A stretch of DNA of 64,000 bases, from NCBI GenBank assembly GCA_014650015.1, contig BMUD01000013.1, positions 131,069 to 195,068 on the forward strand, written 5' to 3'. A program made the position numbers and the translations under genes. The notes under the pieces were generated by a model. The model ran no database searches, was not told the origin of the DNA, and saw nothing but the letters and a program-made list of their open reading frames with translations. Each line of letters starts with the position of its first letter. Within the stretch, counting starts at the first letter, position 1. Shown in pieces: positions 17,472-25,900 of this stretch. The stretch comes from Streptomyces griseoloalbus (GTDB lineage Bacteria > Actinomycetota > Actinomycetes > Streptomycetales > Streptomycetaceae).

Positions 17472-18020
17472 ATGGATGAAAGACGCACCGTGAAGGTGTC
17501 GAAGTACCTCGCCAGGCATCTGCGCCATCAGCCCGAGCGGATCGGGCTCACGCTCGACGAGGGAGGCTGGGTCGAGATCGACACGCTGATCGCCGCGGCG
17601 TCCGCGCACGGCTTCCGCTTCACCCGGGCGGAACTGGACGACGTCGTCACCACCAACGACAAGCGGCGCTTCGCCGTCGAGGGCACCCGGATCCGCGCCA
17701 GCCAGGGCCACAGCGTCGAGGTCGACCTCGGACTGCCGGCTGCCACCCCGCCGCCGTATCTGTACCACGGCACCGTCGCCCGCAACCTGGACGCGATCCG
17801 CGCCGAGGGCCTCCGGCCGATGAACCGGCACGACGTACACCTCTCCGCCGACCGCGAGACGGCGACCCGCGTCGGCGCCCGACGGGGCCGCCCGGTCGTG
17901 CTGCCAGTGGACGCGGCCGCCATGCACCGCGACGGTCATGTCTTCCACGTGAGCGCGAACGGCGTGTGGCTGACGCGGACCGTGCCCAGCCGGTATCTGC
18001 GGTTCCCCGCAAGCCACTGA
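17472..18020 (+). CDS. kptA: RNA 2'-phosphotransferase (Tpt1/KptA family)
   Basis: A 182-residue NAD-dependent enzyme. In fungi Tpt1 removes the splice-junction 2'-phosphate from ligated tRNA by way of ADP-ribosylation. The N-terminal winged domain shows SKYLARHLRHQPERIGL and GGWVEIDTL. The C-terminal ADP-ribosyltransferase-like domain shows YHGT, the HLSAD block and RGRPVVLPVDA. The Arg-His-Arg-Arg active-site set appears complete. Bacteria lack the matching tRNA splicing pathway, so the cellular substrate is unknown. It is a stand-alone gene behind a DnaA-box cluster. Confidence 0.92.
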   Translation: MDERRTVKVSKYLARHLRHQPERIGLTLDEGGWVEIDTLIAAASAHGFRFTRAELDDVVTTNDKRRFAVEGTRIRASQGHSVEVDLGLPAATPPPYLYHGTVARNLDAIRAEGLRPMNRHDVHLSADRETATRVGARRGRPVVLPVDAAAMHRDGHVFHVSANGVWLTRTVPSRYLRFPASH

Positions 18021-18026
18021 AGCCGC

Positions 18027-18194
18027 ATGATCGGCGGTATGGACCACCTGCCCAGCACCGAGGCCGCCGTCACCGCCCTCCGGGCACTCGCCGACGTGTA
18101 CGAGCGCGAGATCGGCTTCACCCATGACATCGGCGCCGACCAGACCTCGCGCCGCACCGCCCGCGGGCGTCGGCGTCACCACCGGGTGCGATGA
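18027..18194 (+). CDS. Possible small protein, 55 residues
   Basis: A short frame 6 bases after kptA ([18 protein letters not shown]...). Its codons show the strong third-position G/C bias of real Streptomyces genes over most of its length. A second ATG at 18039 could also be the start. The first 40 residues look helical ([15 protein letters not shown]), and the tail is Arg/His-rich and may be a frame that lost its original end. I recognise no family. It could be a genuine small gene, the remnant of a longer one, or chance. Confidence 0.4.
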   Translation: MIGGMDHLPSTEAAVTALRALADVYEREIGFTHDIGADQTSRRTARGRRRHHRVR

Positions 18195-18215
18195 CGGACA
18201 ACGTGTGCGGCAACC

Positions 18216-18229
18216 GTTTCACGTGAAAC
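18216..18229. other. parS site
   Basis: A perfect GTTTCACGTGAAAC palindrome, 26 bases before the start of the oxidoreductase gene, in the spacer after the small frame. Confidence 0.92.
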
Positions 18230-18255
18230 AGGCAACGGCGCATAGGCTCGGTGGT

Positions 18256-19158
18256 ATGAGTCTGCGCCTGAGCACCGTGATCCTTCCGTACCGCCGCTGG
18301 CACGAAGGCAGCCGTGCGGCGTGGGTGCGCGCCGAGGAGCTCGGCTTCCACACGGGGTACACCTATGACCATCTGTCCTGGCGCAGCTTCCGGGACGGCC
18401 CGTGGTTCGGCGCGATTCCGACCCTGACCGCCGCCGCGGCCGTCACCGACCGGATGCGCCTGGGCACGCTCGTGACCTCGCCGAACTTCCGGCACCCGGT
18501 CACCCTCGCCAAGGAGCTCATCTCCCTCGACGACATCTCCGGCGGGCGCGTCACCCTCGGGATCGGCGCGGGCGGCACCGGCTTCGACGCCACCGCGCTC
18601 GGCCAGGAGCCGTGGACCCCGCGCGAGCGGGCCGACCGCTTCGCCGAGTTCGTTCCACTGCTGGACCGGCTGCTCACCGAGGACGCGGTGTCGTACGAGG
18701 GCGACGTCTACGCGGCGCACGAGGCGCGCAACATCCCGGGGTGTGTGCAGCGGCCCCGGCTTCCCTTCGCCGTGGCCGCCACCGGGCCGCGCGGGCTGCG
18801 GCTCGCGGCACGGCACGGACAGGCGTGGGTGACCACGGGCGACCCCAGGCTGTACGAGAACGGCACGCCCGAACAATCGGTTCAGGCCATTCGTGGTCAG
18901 GCGGAGAAGCTGGCCGACGCCTGCGCCGAGCTCGGCCGGGACGTGACCGAACTGGACAGGATCCTGCTCACCGGATTCACCCCGGACCGCAGCCGCCCGC
19001 TGGAGTCCCTGGACGCCTTTGTCGACTTCGCGGGCCGCCACGCGGAGCTGGGGTTCACCGAGATCGTGATCCACTGGCCCATCCCGGACTCGGACTTCGC
19101 GGCGGACCAGAAGGTCTTCGAACGGATCGCCATGGAGGCACCGGCACAGCTGCGGTGA
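18256..19158 (+). CDS. LLM-class (F420-dependent type) oxidoreductase
   Basis: A 300-residue bacterial-luciferase-like TIM-barrel protein. Family hallmarks are the N-terminal [17 protein letters not shown], then [16 protein letters not shown], the [21 protein letters not shown] segment and a late [11 protein letters not shown] strand. Actinobacterial members usually use coenzyme F420 rather than FMN. The cofactor and substrate cannot be fixed from sequence alone. The ATG at 18256 sits 26 bases after a parS site. The gene appears monocistronic. Confidence 0.88.
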   Translation: MSLRLSTVILPYRRWHEGSRAAWVRAEELGFHTGYTYDHLSWRSFRDGPWFGAIPTLTAAAAVTDRMRLGTLVTSPNFRHPVTLAKELISLDDISGGRVTLGIGAGGTGFDATALGQEPWTPRERADRFAEFVPLLDRLLTEDAVSYEGDVYAAHEARNIPGCVQRPRLPFAVAATGPRGLRLAARHGQAWVTTGDPRLYENGTPEQSVQAIRGQAEKLADACAELGRDVTELDRILLTGFTPDRSRPLESLDAFVDFAGRHAELGFTEIVIHWPIPDSDFAADQKVFERIAMEAPAQLR

Positions 19159-19283
19159 ACCGGCTGCCCGGGCGGGCCTCCCACCCTTCCCGGGGAGTGG
19201 GGAAGAGTGCTGGTGACGACGGTAACCACTCAGATGTGCGGACTCCCGCACGGCCGTGCAGGCATATGCGGGACAATGGCCGG

Positions 19284-20153
19284 GTGACCTCAGCGATCCG
19301 ACAGTCCGAGACCCCGGCAGCCACCACCCCACCGCGACTCATCGCCACCGACCTCGACGGCACCCTGCTGCGTGACGACAAGTCGGTGTCCCCGCGTACG
19401 ATCGCCGCGCTGGCCGCCGCGGAGGAGGCGGGCATCGAGGTCTTCTTCGTCACCGGCCGCCCGGCCCGCTGGATGGACGTCGTCAGCGACCACGTCCACG
19501 GCCACGGCCTCGCCATCTGCGGCAACGGCGCCGCCGTGGTCGATCTGCACGGCGGCCCCGGCGCGCACCGTTTCGTGAAGGTGCGCGAGCTGGCCCGGGA
19601 GAACGCGCTGGACGCCGTACGGCTGCTGCGCGAGGCCGCACCGGGCACGGCGTACGCCGTCGAGCAGACCTTCGGCTTCAACCAGGAACCGGCCTACCCG
19701 AAGCTGCACATGGAGGCCCCGGACATCCTCGCTTCCGCCGAGGACCTGCTGGCTCCGGACTCCCACACCGCCGGCGAACCGGTGCTCAAGATCCTCGCCT
19801 ACCACCCCGAGCTCGATCCCGACGCCTTCCTCACCCTGGCCCGGCTCGCCATCGGCGACCGCGCCAACGTCACCCGTTCCAGCCCCAGCGCCCTGCTGGA
19901 GATCAGCGGACCCGGTGTGTCCAAGGCCAGCACGCTCGCCCTGTGCTGCGCCGAGCGCGGCATCTCGCACGAGGAGGTCGTCGCGTTCGGGGACATGCCG
20001 AACGACGTCGAGATGCTGACCTGGGCCGGCCGCTCCTACGCGATGGGCAACGCCCACCCGGACGTGGTCGCCGCCGCCTCGGGCCGCACGGTCGCCAACA
20101 ACGACGACGGGGTGGCCGTGGTGATCGAGCAGTTGCTGGACGAGCGGCGGTAG
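19284..20153 (+). CDS. HAD-superfamily Cof-type phosphatase
   Basis: A 289-residue hydrolase. Motif I is [14 protein letters not shown] near residue 20, motif II is [11 protein letters not shown], and motif IV is [12 protein letters not shown] near residue 235, with a C2-type cap between. The GTG at 19284 (VTSAIRQSE) is the likeliest start; an in-frame ATG at 19266 is possible. It shares its opening [10 protein letters not shown] and overall plan with the product at 10556, so the two are probably old duplicates. The gene ends 4 bases from the convergent M23 peptidase gene. Confidence 0.9.
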   Translation: MTSAIRQSETPAATTPPRLIATDLDGTLLRDDKSVSPRTIAALAAAEEAGIEVFFVTGRPARWMDVVSDHVHGHGLAICGNGAAVVDLHGGPGAHRFVKVRELARENALDAVRLLREAAPGTAYAVEQTFGFNQEPAYPKLHMEAPDILASAEDLLAPDSHTAGEPVLKILAYHPELDPDAFLTLARLAIGDRANVTRSSPSALLEISGPGVSKASTLALCCAERGISHEEVVAFGDMPNDVEMLTWAGRSYAMGNAHPDVVAAASGRTVANNDDGVAVVIEQLLDERR

Positions 20154-20159
20154 CCGCTC
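20142..20159. terminator. Bidirectional hairpin spanning two stop codons
   Basis: GAGCGGC and GCCGCTC arms with a GGTA loop. The hairpin covers the HAD stop (20151-20153) and reaches into the opposite-strand stop of the M23 gene (20158-20160). It may end both convergent transcripts. Confidence 0.55.
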
Positions 20160-21216
20160 AGAGGGACACCCCGCGCCGGGCCAGCCACGCCACCGGATTC
20201 ACCGCCGACCCCATCTCCGGCGTCACCCGCACCTCGAAGTGCAGATGTGGTCCCGTGGAGTTGCCGCTGGTGCCGGACTGACCGATCCACTGCCCGGGCG
20301 AGACCCGCTCACCCTGGTCGACGGCGACGGCGGCGAGATGGGCGTACTGGGTGTAGTACCCGCCCGCGTGCCGCACCACGACCTCGATGCCGAAGGCCCC
20401 ACCGCAGGACACCTTCACCACCTTCCCGGTGCCCACCGCCCGCACCGGCGTGCCGATCGGTACCGCGAAGTCCTGCCCGGTGTGCCGGTTCGCCCACCGC
20501 GCGCCCCCACTGCCGTAGGACGCGGACAGCGCGTACGTCTCCACCGGCGCGACCCAGCGGGTCGTGAAGTGTGTCTCCGGCTGGTCGAGCCGGACCGCGC
20601 CGCGGCAGGCGCCGGCCGCGACCGAGGCATCCGCCTGGCCCTGGAGCTTCCACCGCGCCGCTTCGAGTTTCCTTTCGATGCCCTGCTTCAGGGCTGCGAG
20701 TTCCGCGTTCCGCTGCTCCAGCCCCTTCCACGCGGCCGCGGCCCGCGCCTCGTCCCGGGCGAGCCGGGCCTCGGCCCGCTCACTCCTGTCGATCGCCTTG
20801 TCGAGCGACACTTCCGCCTGCCGCACCGCGCGCTGACCCCGCATCATCTCTTCGGGGTCGTCCGCGAGGAGCATGTGCGCCGTGAGCGGCAGTCCGCCGC
20901 CGTCCCGGTACTGGGAGCTCGCGATCCGGCCCAGCTCCCCGTGCAGGCCGGCCATCGCCCGTCGCTCGCGGTCGAGCCGCCCCTCCAGCCGCTGGGCCCT
21001 GGCCCGCTGCCTCTCGGCCTCCCGCCGGCCGGCCTCGTACCGCTCGGTCGCCGCCGCCGCTTCCTCGTACAGCCGCGCCACCTGCGCGCCGACGCCGGAC
21101 GGTGAGCCATGGCCGGGGGCGTGGGAGCCGTCGCCGTCGGTGGGCCGGGCGGCGAGCACGGCGAGCGCGCAGAGCAGCACGGCGGCGAGCATCGGGTGGC
21201 GGCGGGTGAAGCGCAT
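20158..21216 (-). CDS. Secreted M23 (lysostaphin-type) peptidoglycan endopeptidase
   Basis: A 352-residue exported protein starting at the ATG at 21216 (MRFTRRHPMLAAVLL). A signal peptide covers about residues 1-24. Residues 45-220 form a long charged coiled coil (EEAAAATERYEAGRREAERQ and onward), as in NlpD/EnvC-type regulators and endopeptidases. The C-terminal M23 domain (about 240-350) has the Zn ligands: His and Asp in RHTGQDFAVP, and HLH in GPHLHFEVRV. All ligands are present, so it should be active and cut peptide crosslinks in the wall. It is convergent with the HAD gene. Confidence 0.9.
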   Translation of the reverse strand: MRFTRRHPMLAAVLLCALAVLAARPTDGDGSHAPGHGSPSGVGAQVARLYEEAAAATERYEAGRREAERQRARAQRLEGRLDRERRAMAGLHGELGRIASSQYRDGGGLPLTAHMLLADDPEEMMRGQRAVRQAEVSLDKAIDRSERAEARLARDEARAAAAWKGLEQRNAELAALKQGIERKLEAARWKLQGQADASVAAGACRGAVRLDQPETHFTTRWVAPVETYALSASYGSGGARWANRHTGQDFAVPIGTPVRAVGTGKVVKVSCGGAFGIEVVVRHAGGYYTQYAHLAAVAVDQGERVSPGQWIGQSGTSGNSTGPHLHFEVRVTPEMGSAVNPVAWLARRGVSL

Positions 21217-21371
21217 GACTGCGATCCTGGCCCCGCCACGGCGCACGGTCCTGTTCACCTCGTACACATGGGGGACCACTCACCCCGGACGGACCAGTCA
21301 TGCCGCCGAACGGCGGTGCGAGCGCGCATGCCTGACGCCCTGTCACACGCCCTGCGTCCGCGAACGGTGAG

Positions 21372-24300
21372 CTAGCGTGCCGTCACCAGGGCTTCGGCCG
21401 CCTCCTCCCGCCGTGCCAGCGACCTCAACGGACCGTCCGCGGCGACGAGTTCCGCATACGACCCGCGCTGCACCATCCGTCCCCCGTCCAGCACGATCAC
21501 CTCGTCCACCGCGTCCAGGCCGGCCAGCCGGTGGGTGATGAGCAGCGTCGTGCGTCCTGCGGTGGCGGCCAGCAGGTCGGCGGTGAGCGCGTCGGCGGTC
21601 GGCAGGTCGAGGTGTTCCGCGGGTTCGTCCAGCACCAGCACGGGGAAGTCCGCGAGCAGCGCCCGGGCGAGCGCCAGCCGCTGCCGCTGTCCGCCGGACA
21701 GCCGCGCCCCGTGCTCACCGACGAGCGTGTCGAGCCCGTCGGGCAGGCTGTCGGCCCACTCCAGCAGCCGGGCCCGGGCGAGCGCGCCGCGCAGCTCGTC
21801 CTCGGTCGCGCCCTTCCTGGCGAGCAGCAGGTTCTCCCGTATCGAGCTGTTGAAGAGGTGTGCGTCCTGGGCACACAGCCCGACCAGCCGCCGTACGTCG
21901 TCGCCGTCCAGGGCGTACGCGTCCACACCGGCCAGCGTGTACGAGCCCGCGCCCGCGTCCAGGAAGCGCAGCAGCACCTGCGCGAGGGTCGTCTTCCCGG
22001 AGCCGGACGGGCCGACGACCGCGATCCGGCGGCCCCGCTCCAGCGTCAGGTCCAGCCCGTCGAGCGCGTCCCGGTCCTGCCCGGGGTGCCGGGCCGCCAG
22101 CCCCTTGACCACGAGGGGGAACGGCGACGCGGGCGCCTGCCGCGGCGACTCCGGCTCCCGTACGGGCACCGGGGCGTCCAGCACCTCGTACACGCGCTCG
22201 GCGCTCCGGCGCACCCGCTGCCGGTACTGCACGGCGAGCGGCATCCCGAGGACGGCCTCGAACGCGGCCAGCGGGGTGAGGATCACGACGGCCAACGCCA
22301 CACCGTCCAGTCGGCCGGTGGCCACGGCCTGTGCCCCGACGAGCGCGGCGGCCGCGACGGTCAGGCCGGAGATCAGCGCGGTGAGCCCGTCGCCGAGCGC
22401 CGTGGCGGTGGCGGCGCGCGAGGCGATCCGGGTGAGCGTGCCGTCGGCCCGGCGCGCCTCGGCGGTCCGCACGGGCAGCGCGCCGGCGACGGTCAGCTCG
22501 GCGGTCCCGGTGAGCAGATCGGTCACCCGGGTCGCGAGAACGCCCCGGGCGGGTGCCAGCCGGCGTTCCGCACGCCGGGCCACGGCACCGGTCAGCAGGG
22601 GCACACCGGCTCCCGCCGCCAGCAGCCCGGCCGCGAGCACCGCCCCTGCTTCGGGCAGCAGCCAGGCCGTGAAGCCGACGGACAGGGCGGAGACGACGAC
22701 GGCCGCACCGGCAGGCAGCAGCCAGCGCAGCCAGTAGTCCTGCAGTGCGTCCACGTCGGAGACCAGCCGGGAGAGCAGGTCCCCCCGGCGGGTGCCGCGC
22801 AGTCCGGCGGGCGCCAGCCGCTCCAGTCGCCGGTAGACCGCGACCCGGGTGTCGGCCAGCATGCGCAGGACCGCGTCGTGGGACACGAGCCGCTCGGCGT
22901 AGCGGAACACGGCCCGCCCGATACCGAAGGCCCGGGTCGCCGTCACGGCCACCATCAGATACAGCACGGGCGGCTGCTGCGAGGCCCGGGAGATGAGCCA
23001 CCCGGAGGTCGCCATGAGCCCGACGGCGCTGCCCAGGGCGAGGGTGCCGAGCAGCAGCGCCAGCGTGAGCCTCCCCCGCCGGGCGCCGGACAGGGCACGG
23101 ACACGGGCGAGCGCACCACCCGGGGCCGGGGCGGCGTCGGGCTCGGCGGGCCCGCCGACGGGTCCCGGGCAAACTTCGACGGCCGGATCCGTAGCGGCCT
23201 CCCTGCGCGGGGACTCGCCGTGGGCCGTGGGAGCCGGTTCCGCGAGCCGCACGACGCGGTCCGCGGCCGCCAGCAGCGCGGGCCGGTGCACCACGAGCAG
23301 CACCGTCCGGCCTGCGGCCAGCCGCCGCACCGCCGCCACGATCTCGGCCTCGGTGGCTCCGTCCAGCGCGGCCGTCGGCTCGTCGAGCAGGAGTACGGGC
23401 CGGTCCGCGAGGAACGCCCGGGCCAGCGCGAGCCGTTGCCGCTGCCCGGCCGACAGTCCCGCTCCGTCCTCGCCGAGCACGGTTGCGGCACCCTCGGGGA
23501 GCGCGTCCACGAACTTAAGCGCCCCCGCGTTTCGCAGGGCACCCCGCACGGCGTCGTCGTCCGCGTCCGGCCGGGCCAGCCGTACGTTCTCCGCGATCGT
23601 CGCGGCGTACAGGTGCGGTCGCTGCGGCACCCAGGCGACGCGGCTGTGCCACTCGGCGAGGTCGAGGCCGGCGAGATCGGCTCCTCCGATCCGTATGCGC
23701 CCCTCGGTGGGCCGGACGAACCCCAGCAGCACGTTCAGAAGGGTCGACTTGCCCGCTCCGCTCGGCCCGACGAGCGCGACCGTCTCTCCGGGGGCGACGG
23801 TGAAGGACACGTTCGACACCGCGTCCGTGGACCGTCCGGGATGGCGGACCGTCACACCGTCGAAGGACAGGGCGCCCGTCGGCACCGCGCCCGTTCCGGG
23901 CGTCGGTACGGGCGTCTCCAGCACCGAGAAGATCTCCTCGGCCGCCGCCAGTCCCTCCGCCGCCGCGTGGTACTGGGCGCCGACCTGCCGCAGCGGCAGA
24001 TAGGCCTCGGGCGCCAGGATCAGGATGACCAGGCCGATGTAGAGGTCCAGGTCGCCGTGTACGAGCCGCATGCCGATCGTCACGGCGACCAGCGCCACCG
24101 AGAGCGTGGCGAGCAGTTCCAGCGCGAAGGAGGAGATGAAGGCGATCCGCAGCGTGCGCATGGTCGCCCGCCGGTACTCGGCGGTGATCCGCCGGATCGA
24201 CTCCGCCTGCGCCTTGGCCCGCCCGAAGACCTTCAGCGTCGGCAGTCCGGCGACGACGTCCAGGAAGTGCCCGGAGAGCCGGGACAGCAACAGCCACTGA

Positions 24301-24863
24301 CGGTCCATACGGGACTGGGTGGCCCAGCCGATCAGCACCATGAAGACCGGGATGAGCGGCAGGGTACCCACGATGATCGCCGCCGAGACCCACTCCTCGG
24401 TGACGATGCGCGCCAGCACCGCCACCGGTACGACCACGGCGAGCCCCAACTGGGGGAGGTAGCGCGAAAAGTATCCGTCGAGGGCGTCGACTCCCCGGGT
24501 CGCGAGGGCGACCAGCGATCCGGTGCGCTGTCCGTCCAGCCATCCCGGGCCCAGGGCCGTCGCCCGCTCCAGCAGCCGTCCCCGCAGCTCCGACTTCGCC
24601 GCGGCGCTTGCCCGGTGCGCGGCCAGCTCGGTCAGCCAGCCGACCAGCCCACGGCCGGCCGCGACGACGGTGAGGAGCAGCACGGGAGTGCCGAGCGCAC
24701 CGACGGACCTGCCGTCCTGGAACGCGCCCACCACGATCTCGGCGATGAGCATGGCCTGGGCGATGACCAGCCCCGCGCCGACGGCCCCCAGGGCGACGAC
24801 AGCCACCAGGAAACCCCGAGTGGCGCGGGCGTACCGGAGCAGGCGCGGGTCGATTGGTTTCAC
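21372..24863 (-). CDS. cydCD: Fused CydD-CydC ABC exporter for cytochrome bd assembly
   Basis: About 1163 residues: two complete ABC exporter halves in one chain. The CydD-like half (about 1-560) has Walker A GPSGAGKST and signature LSAGQRQRLALARAF. The CydC-like half (about 590-1160) has GPSGSGKTT and LSGGQRQRLALARALL. Each half carries about six membrane helices. The pair exports thiols needed to assemble cytochrome bd. I chose the GTG at 24863 because GAGGTG lies 8 bases before it; a GTG at 24872 would add three residues but has no room for a ribosome site. The spacer is a parS site. It is the third gene after cydA and cydB. Confidence 0.93.
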   Translation of the reverse strand: MKPIDPRLLRYARATRGFLVAVVALGAVGAGLVIAQAMLIAEIVVGAFQDGRSVGALGTPVLLLTVVAAGRGLVGWLTELAAHRASAAAKSELRGRLLERATALGPGWLDGQRTGSLVALATRGVDALDGYFSRYLPQLGLAVVVPVAVLARIVTEEWVSAAIIVGTLPLIPVFMVLIGWATQSRMDRQWLLLSRLSGHFLDVVAGLPTLKVFGRAKAQAESIRRITAEYRRATMRTLRIAFISSFALELLATLSVALVAVTIGMRLVHGDLDLYIGLVILILAPEAYLPLRQVGAQYHAAAEGLAAAEEIFSVLETPVPTPGTGAVPTGALSFDGVTVRHPGRSTDAVSNVSFTVAPGETVALVGPSGAGKSTLLNVLLGFVRPTEGRIRIGGADLAGLDLAEWHSRVAWVPQRPHLYAATIAENVRLARPDADDDAVRGALRNAGALKFVDALPEGAATVLGEDGAGLSAGQRQRLALARAFLADRPVLLLDEPTAALDGATEAEIVAAVRRLAAGRTVLLVVHRPALLAAADRVVRLAEPAPTAHGESPRREAATDPAVEVCPGPVGGPAEPDAAPAPGGALARVRALSGARRGRLTLALLLGTLALGSAVGLMATSGWLISRASQQPPVLYLMVAVTATRAFGIGRAVFRYAERLVSHDAVLRMLADTRVAVYRRLERLAPAGLRGTRRGDLLSRLVSDVDALQDYWLRWLLPAGAAVVVSALSVGFTAWLLPEAGAVLAAGLLAAGAGVPLLTGAVARRAERRLAPARGVLATRVTDLLTGTAELTVAGALPVRTAEARRADGTLTRIASRAATATALGDGLTALISGLTVAAAALVGAQAVATGRLDGVALAVVILTPLAAFEAVLGMPLAVQYRQRVRRSAERVYEVLDAPVPVREPESPRQAPASPFPLVVKGLAARHPGQDRDALDGLDLTLERGRRIAVVGPSGSGKTTLAQVLLRFLDAGAGSYTLAGVDAYALDGDDVRRLVGLCAQDAHLFNSSIRENLLLARKGATEDELRGALARARLLEWADSLPDGLDTLVGEHGARLSGGQRQRLALARALLADFPVLVLDEPAEHLDLPTADALTADLLAATAGRTTLLITHRLAGLDAVDEVIVLDGGRMVQRGSYAELVAADGPLRSLARREEAAEALVTAR

Positions 24864-24870
24864 GTGAAAC
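24857..24870. other. parS site in the cydCD initiation region
   Basis: A perfect GTTTCACGTGAAAC palindrome. It fills the space between the cydCD ribosome site and start codon and runs into the first codons. Confidence 0.92.
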
Positions 24871-24875
24871 ACACC

Positions 24876-25880
24876 TCAGTGCACGGGATCGGCGATGTGC
24901 TGGGTGCCGATCCGCTTGCGGAACACCCAGTACGTCCAGCCCTGGTACAGCATGACGAGCGGGGTGGCGATCACCGCGAGCCAGGTCATGATCTTCAGGG
25001 TGTAGGGGCTGGACGACGCGTTGGTGACGGTCAGGCTCCAGTCGGCGTCGAGCGTGGACGGCATGACGTTCGGGAACAGCGTCAGGAAGAGCATCGCCAC
25101 GGCGGCCACGATGGTGACGCCGGACAGGGCGAACGACCATCCTTCGCGTCCCGCCTGGTTCGCCACCAGGGCGGCGACCAGTGCGGCGACCGCCACGACC
25201 AGCGCGACCAGGCTGGCGCCGTCACCCCGGTCGGCCTGCGTCCACAGCAGGAAGGCCGACGCCAGTACCGCGGTGACGAGACCCACGCGCAGGGCCAGCT
25301 TCCGTGCCCGTTCCCGGATGTCGCCGACCGTCTTGAGTGCCGTGAAGACCGTGCCGTGGAAGGTGAACAGGGTCAGGGTGACCAGGCCGCCCAGCAGTGC
25401 GTACGGGTTGAGCAGGTCCCCGACGCTCCCCACGTACTCGAACTCGGCGTCGATCTTCACGCCGTGCACGATGTTGCCGAAGGCCACGCCCCACAGGAAG
25501 GCCGGGATGAGCGAGGTCCAGAAGATCGCCGTCTCCCAGTTGCGCTGCCAGTGCTCCTCGGGCCGCTTCGCCCGGTACTCGAAGGCGACACCGCGGATGA
25601 TCAGGCAGACCAGGATGAGCAGCAGCGGCAGGTAGAAGCCGGAGAAGAGCGTGGCGTACCACTCGGGGAAGGCGGCGAAGGTCGCACCGCCGGCCGTGAG
25701 CAGCCACACCTCGTTGCCGTCCCAGACGGGGCCGATCGTGTTGATCAGCACCCGCTTCTCGGCGCGGTCGCGGGCGAGCAGCCGGGTGAGGACGCCGACC
25801 CCGAAGTCGAAGCCCTCCAGGAAGAAGTAGCCGGTCCACAGGACGGCGATCAGAACGAACCAGATGTCGTGCAGTTCCAT
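24876..25880 (-). CDS. cydB: Cytochrome bd quinol oxidase subunit II
   Basis: A 334-residue membrane subunit that pairs with CydA. It begins MELHDIWFVLIAVLWTGYFFLEGFDFG, the family's N-terminal signature, with GPVWDGNEVWLLTAGGATFAAFP further on. About nine membrane helices span the length. Its stop (24876-24878) lies 12 bases before the chosen cydCD start on the same strand, and its ATG follows cydA by 20 bases, so the three genes form one unit. Confidence 0.96.
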   Translation of the reverse strand: MELHDIWFVLIAVLWTGYFFLEGFDFGVGVLTRLLARDRAEKRVLINTIGPVWDGNEVWLLTAGGATFAAFPEWYATLFSGFYLPLLLILVCLIIRGVAFEYRAKRPEEHWQRNWETAIFWTSLIPAFLWGVAFGNIVHGVKIDAEFEYVGSVGDLLNPYALLGGLVTLTLFTFHGTVFTALKTVGDIRERARKLALRVGLVTAVLASAFLLWTQADRGDGASLVALVVAVAALVAALVANQAGREGWSFALSGVTIVAAVAMLFLTLFPNVMPSTLDADWSLTVTNASSSPYTLKIMTWLAVIATPLVMLYQGWTYWVFRKRIGTQHIADPVH

Positions 25881-25900
25881 GACGGTTCAGCTCCCTCGGC

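Noticed and set aside
17941-17960. CACGTGAG near the kptA end as a parS site
   Set aside because: Only the central CACGTG matches; the flanks differ at several positions.
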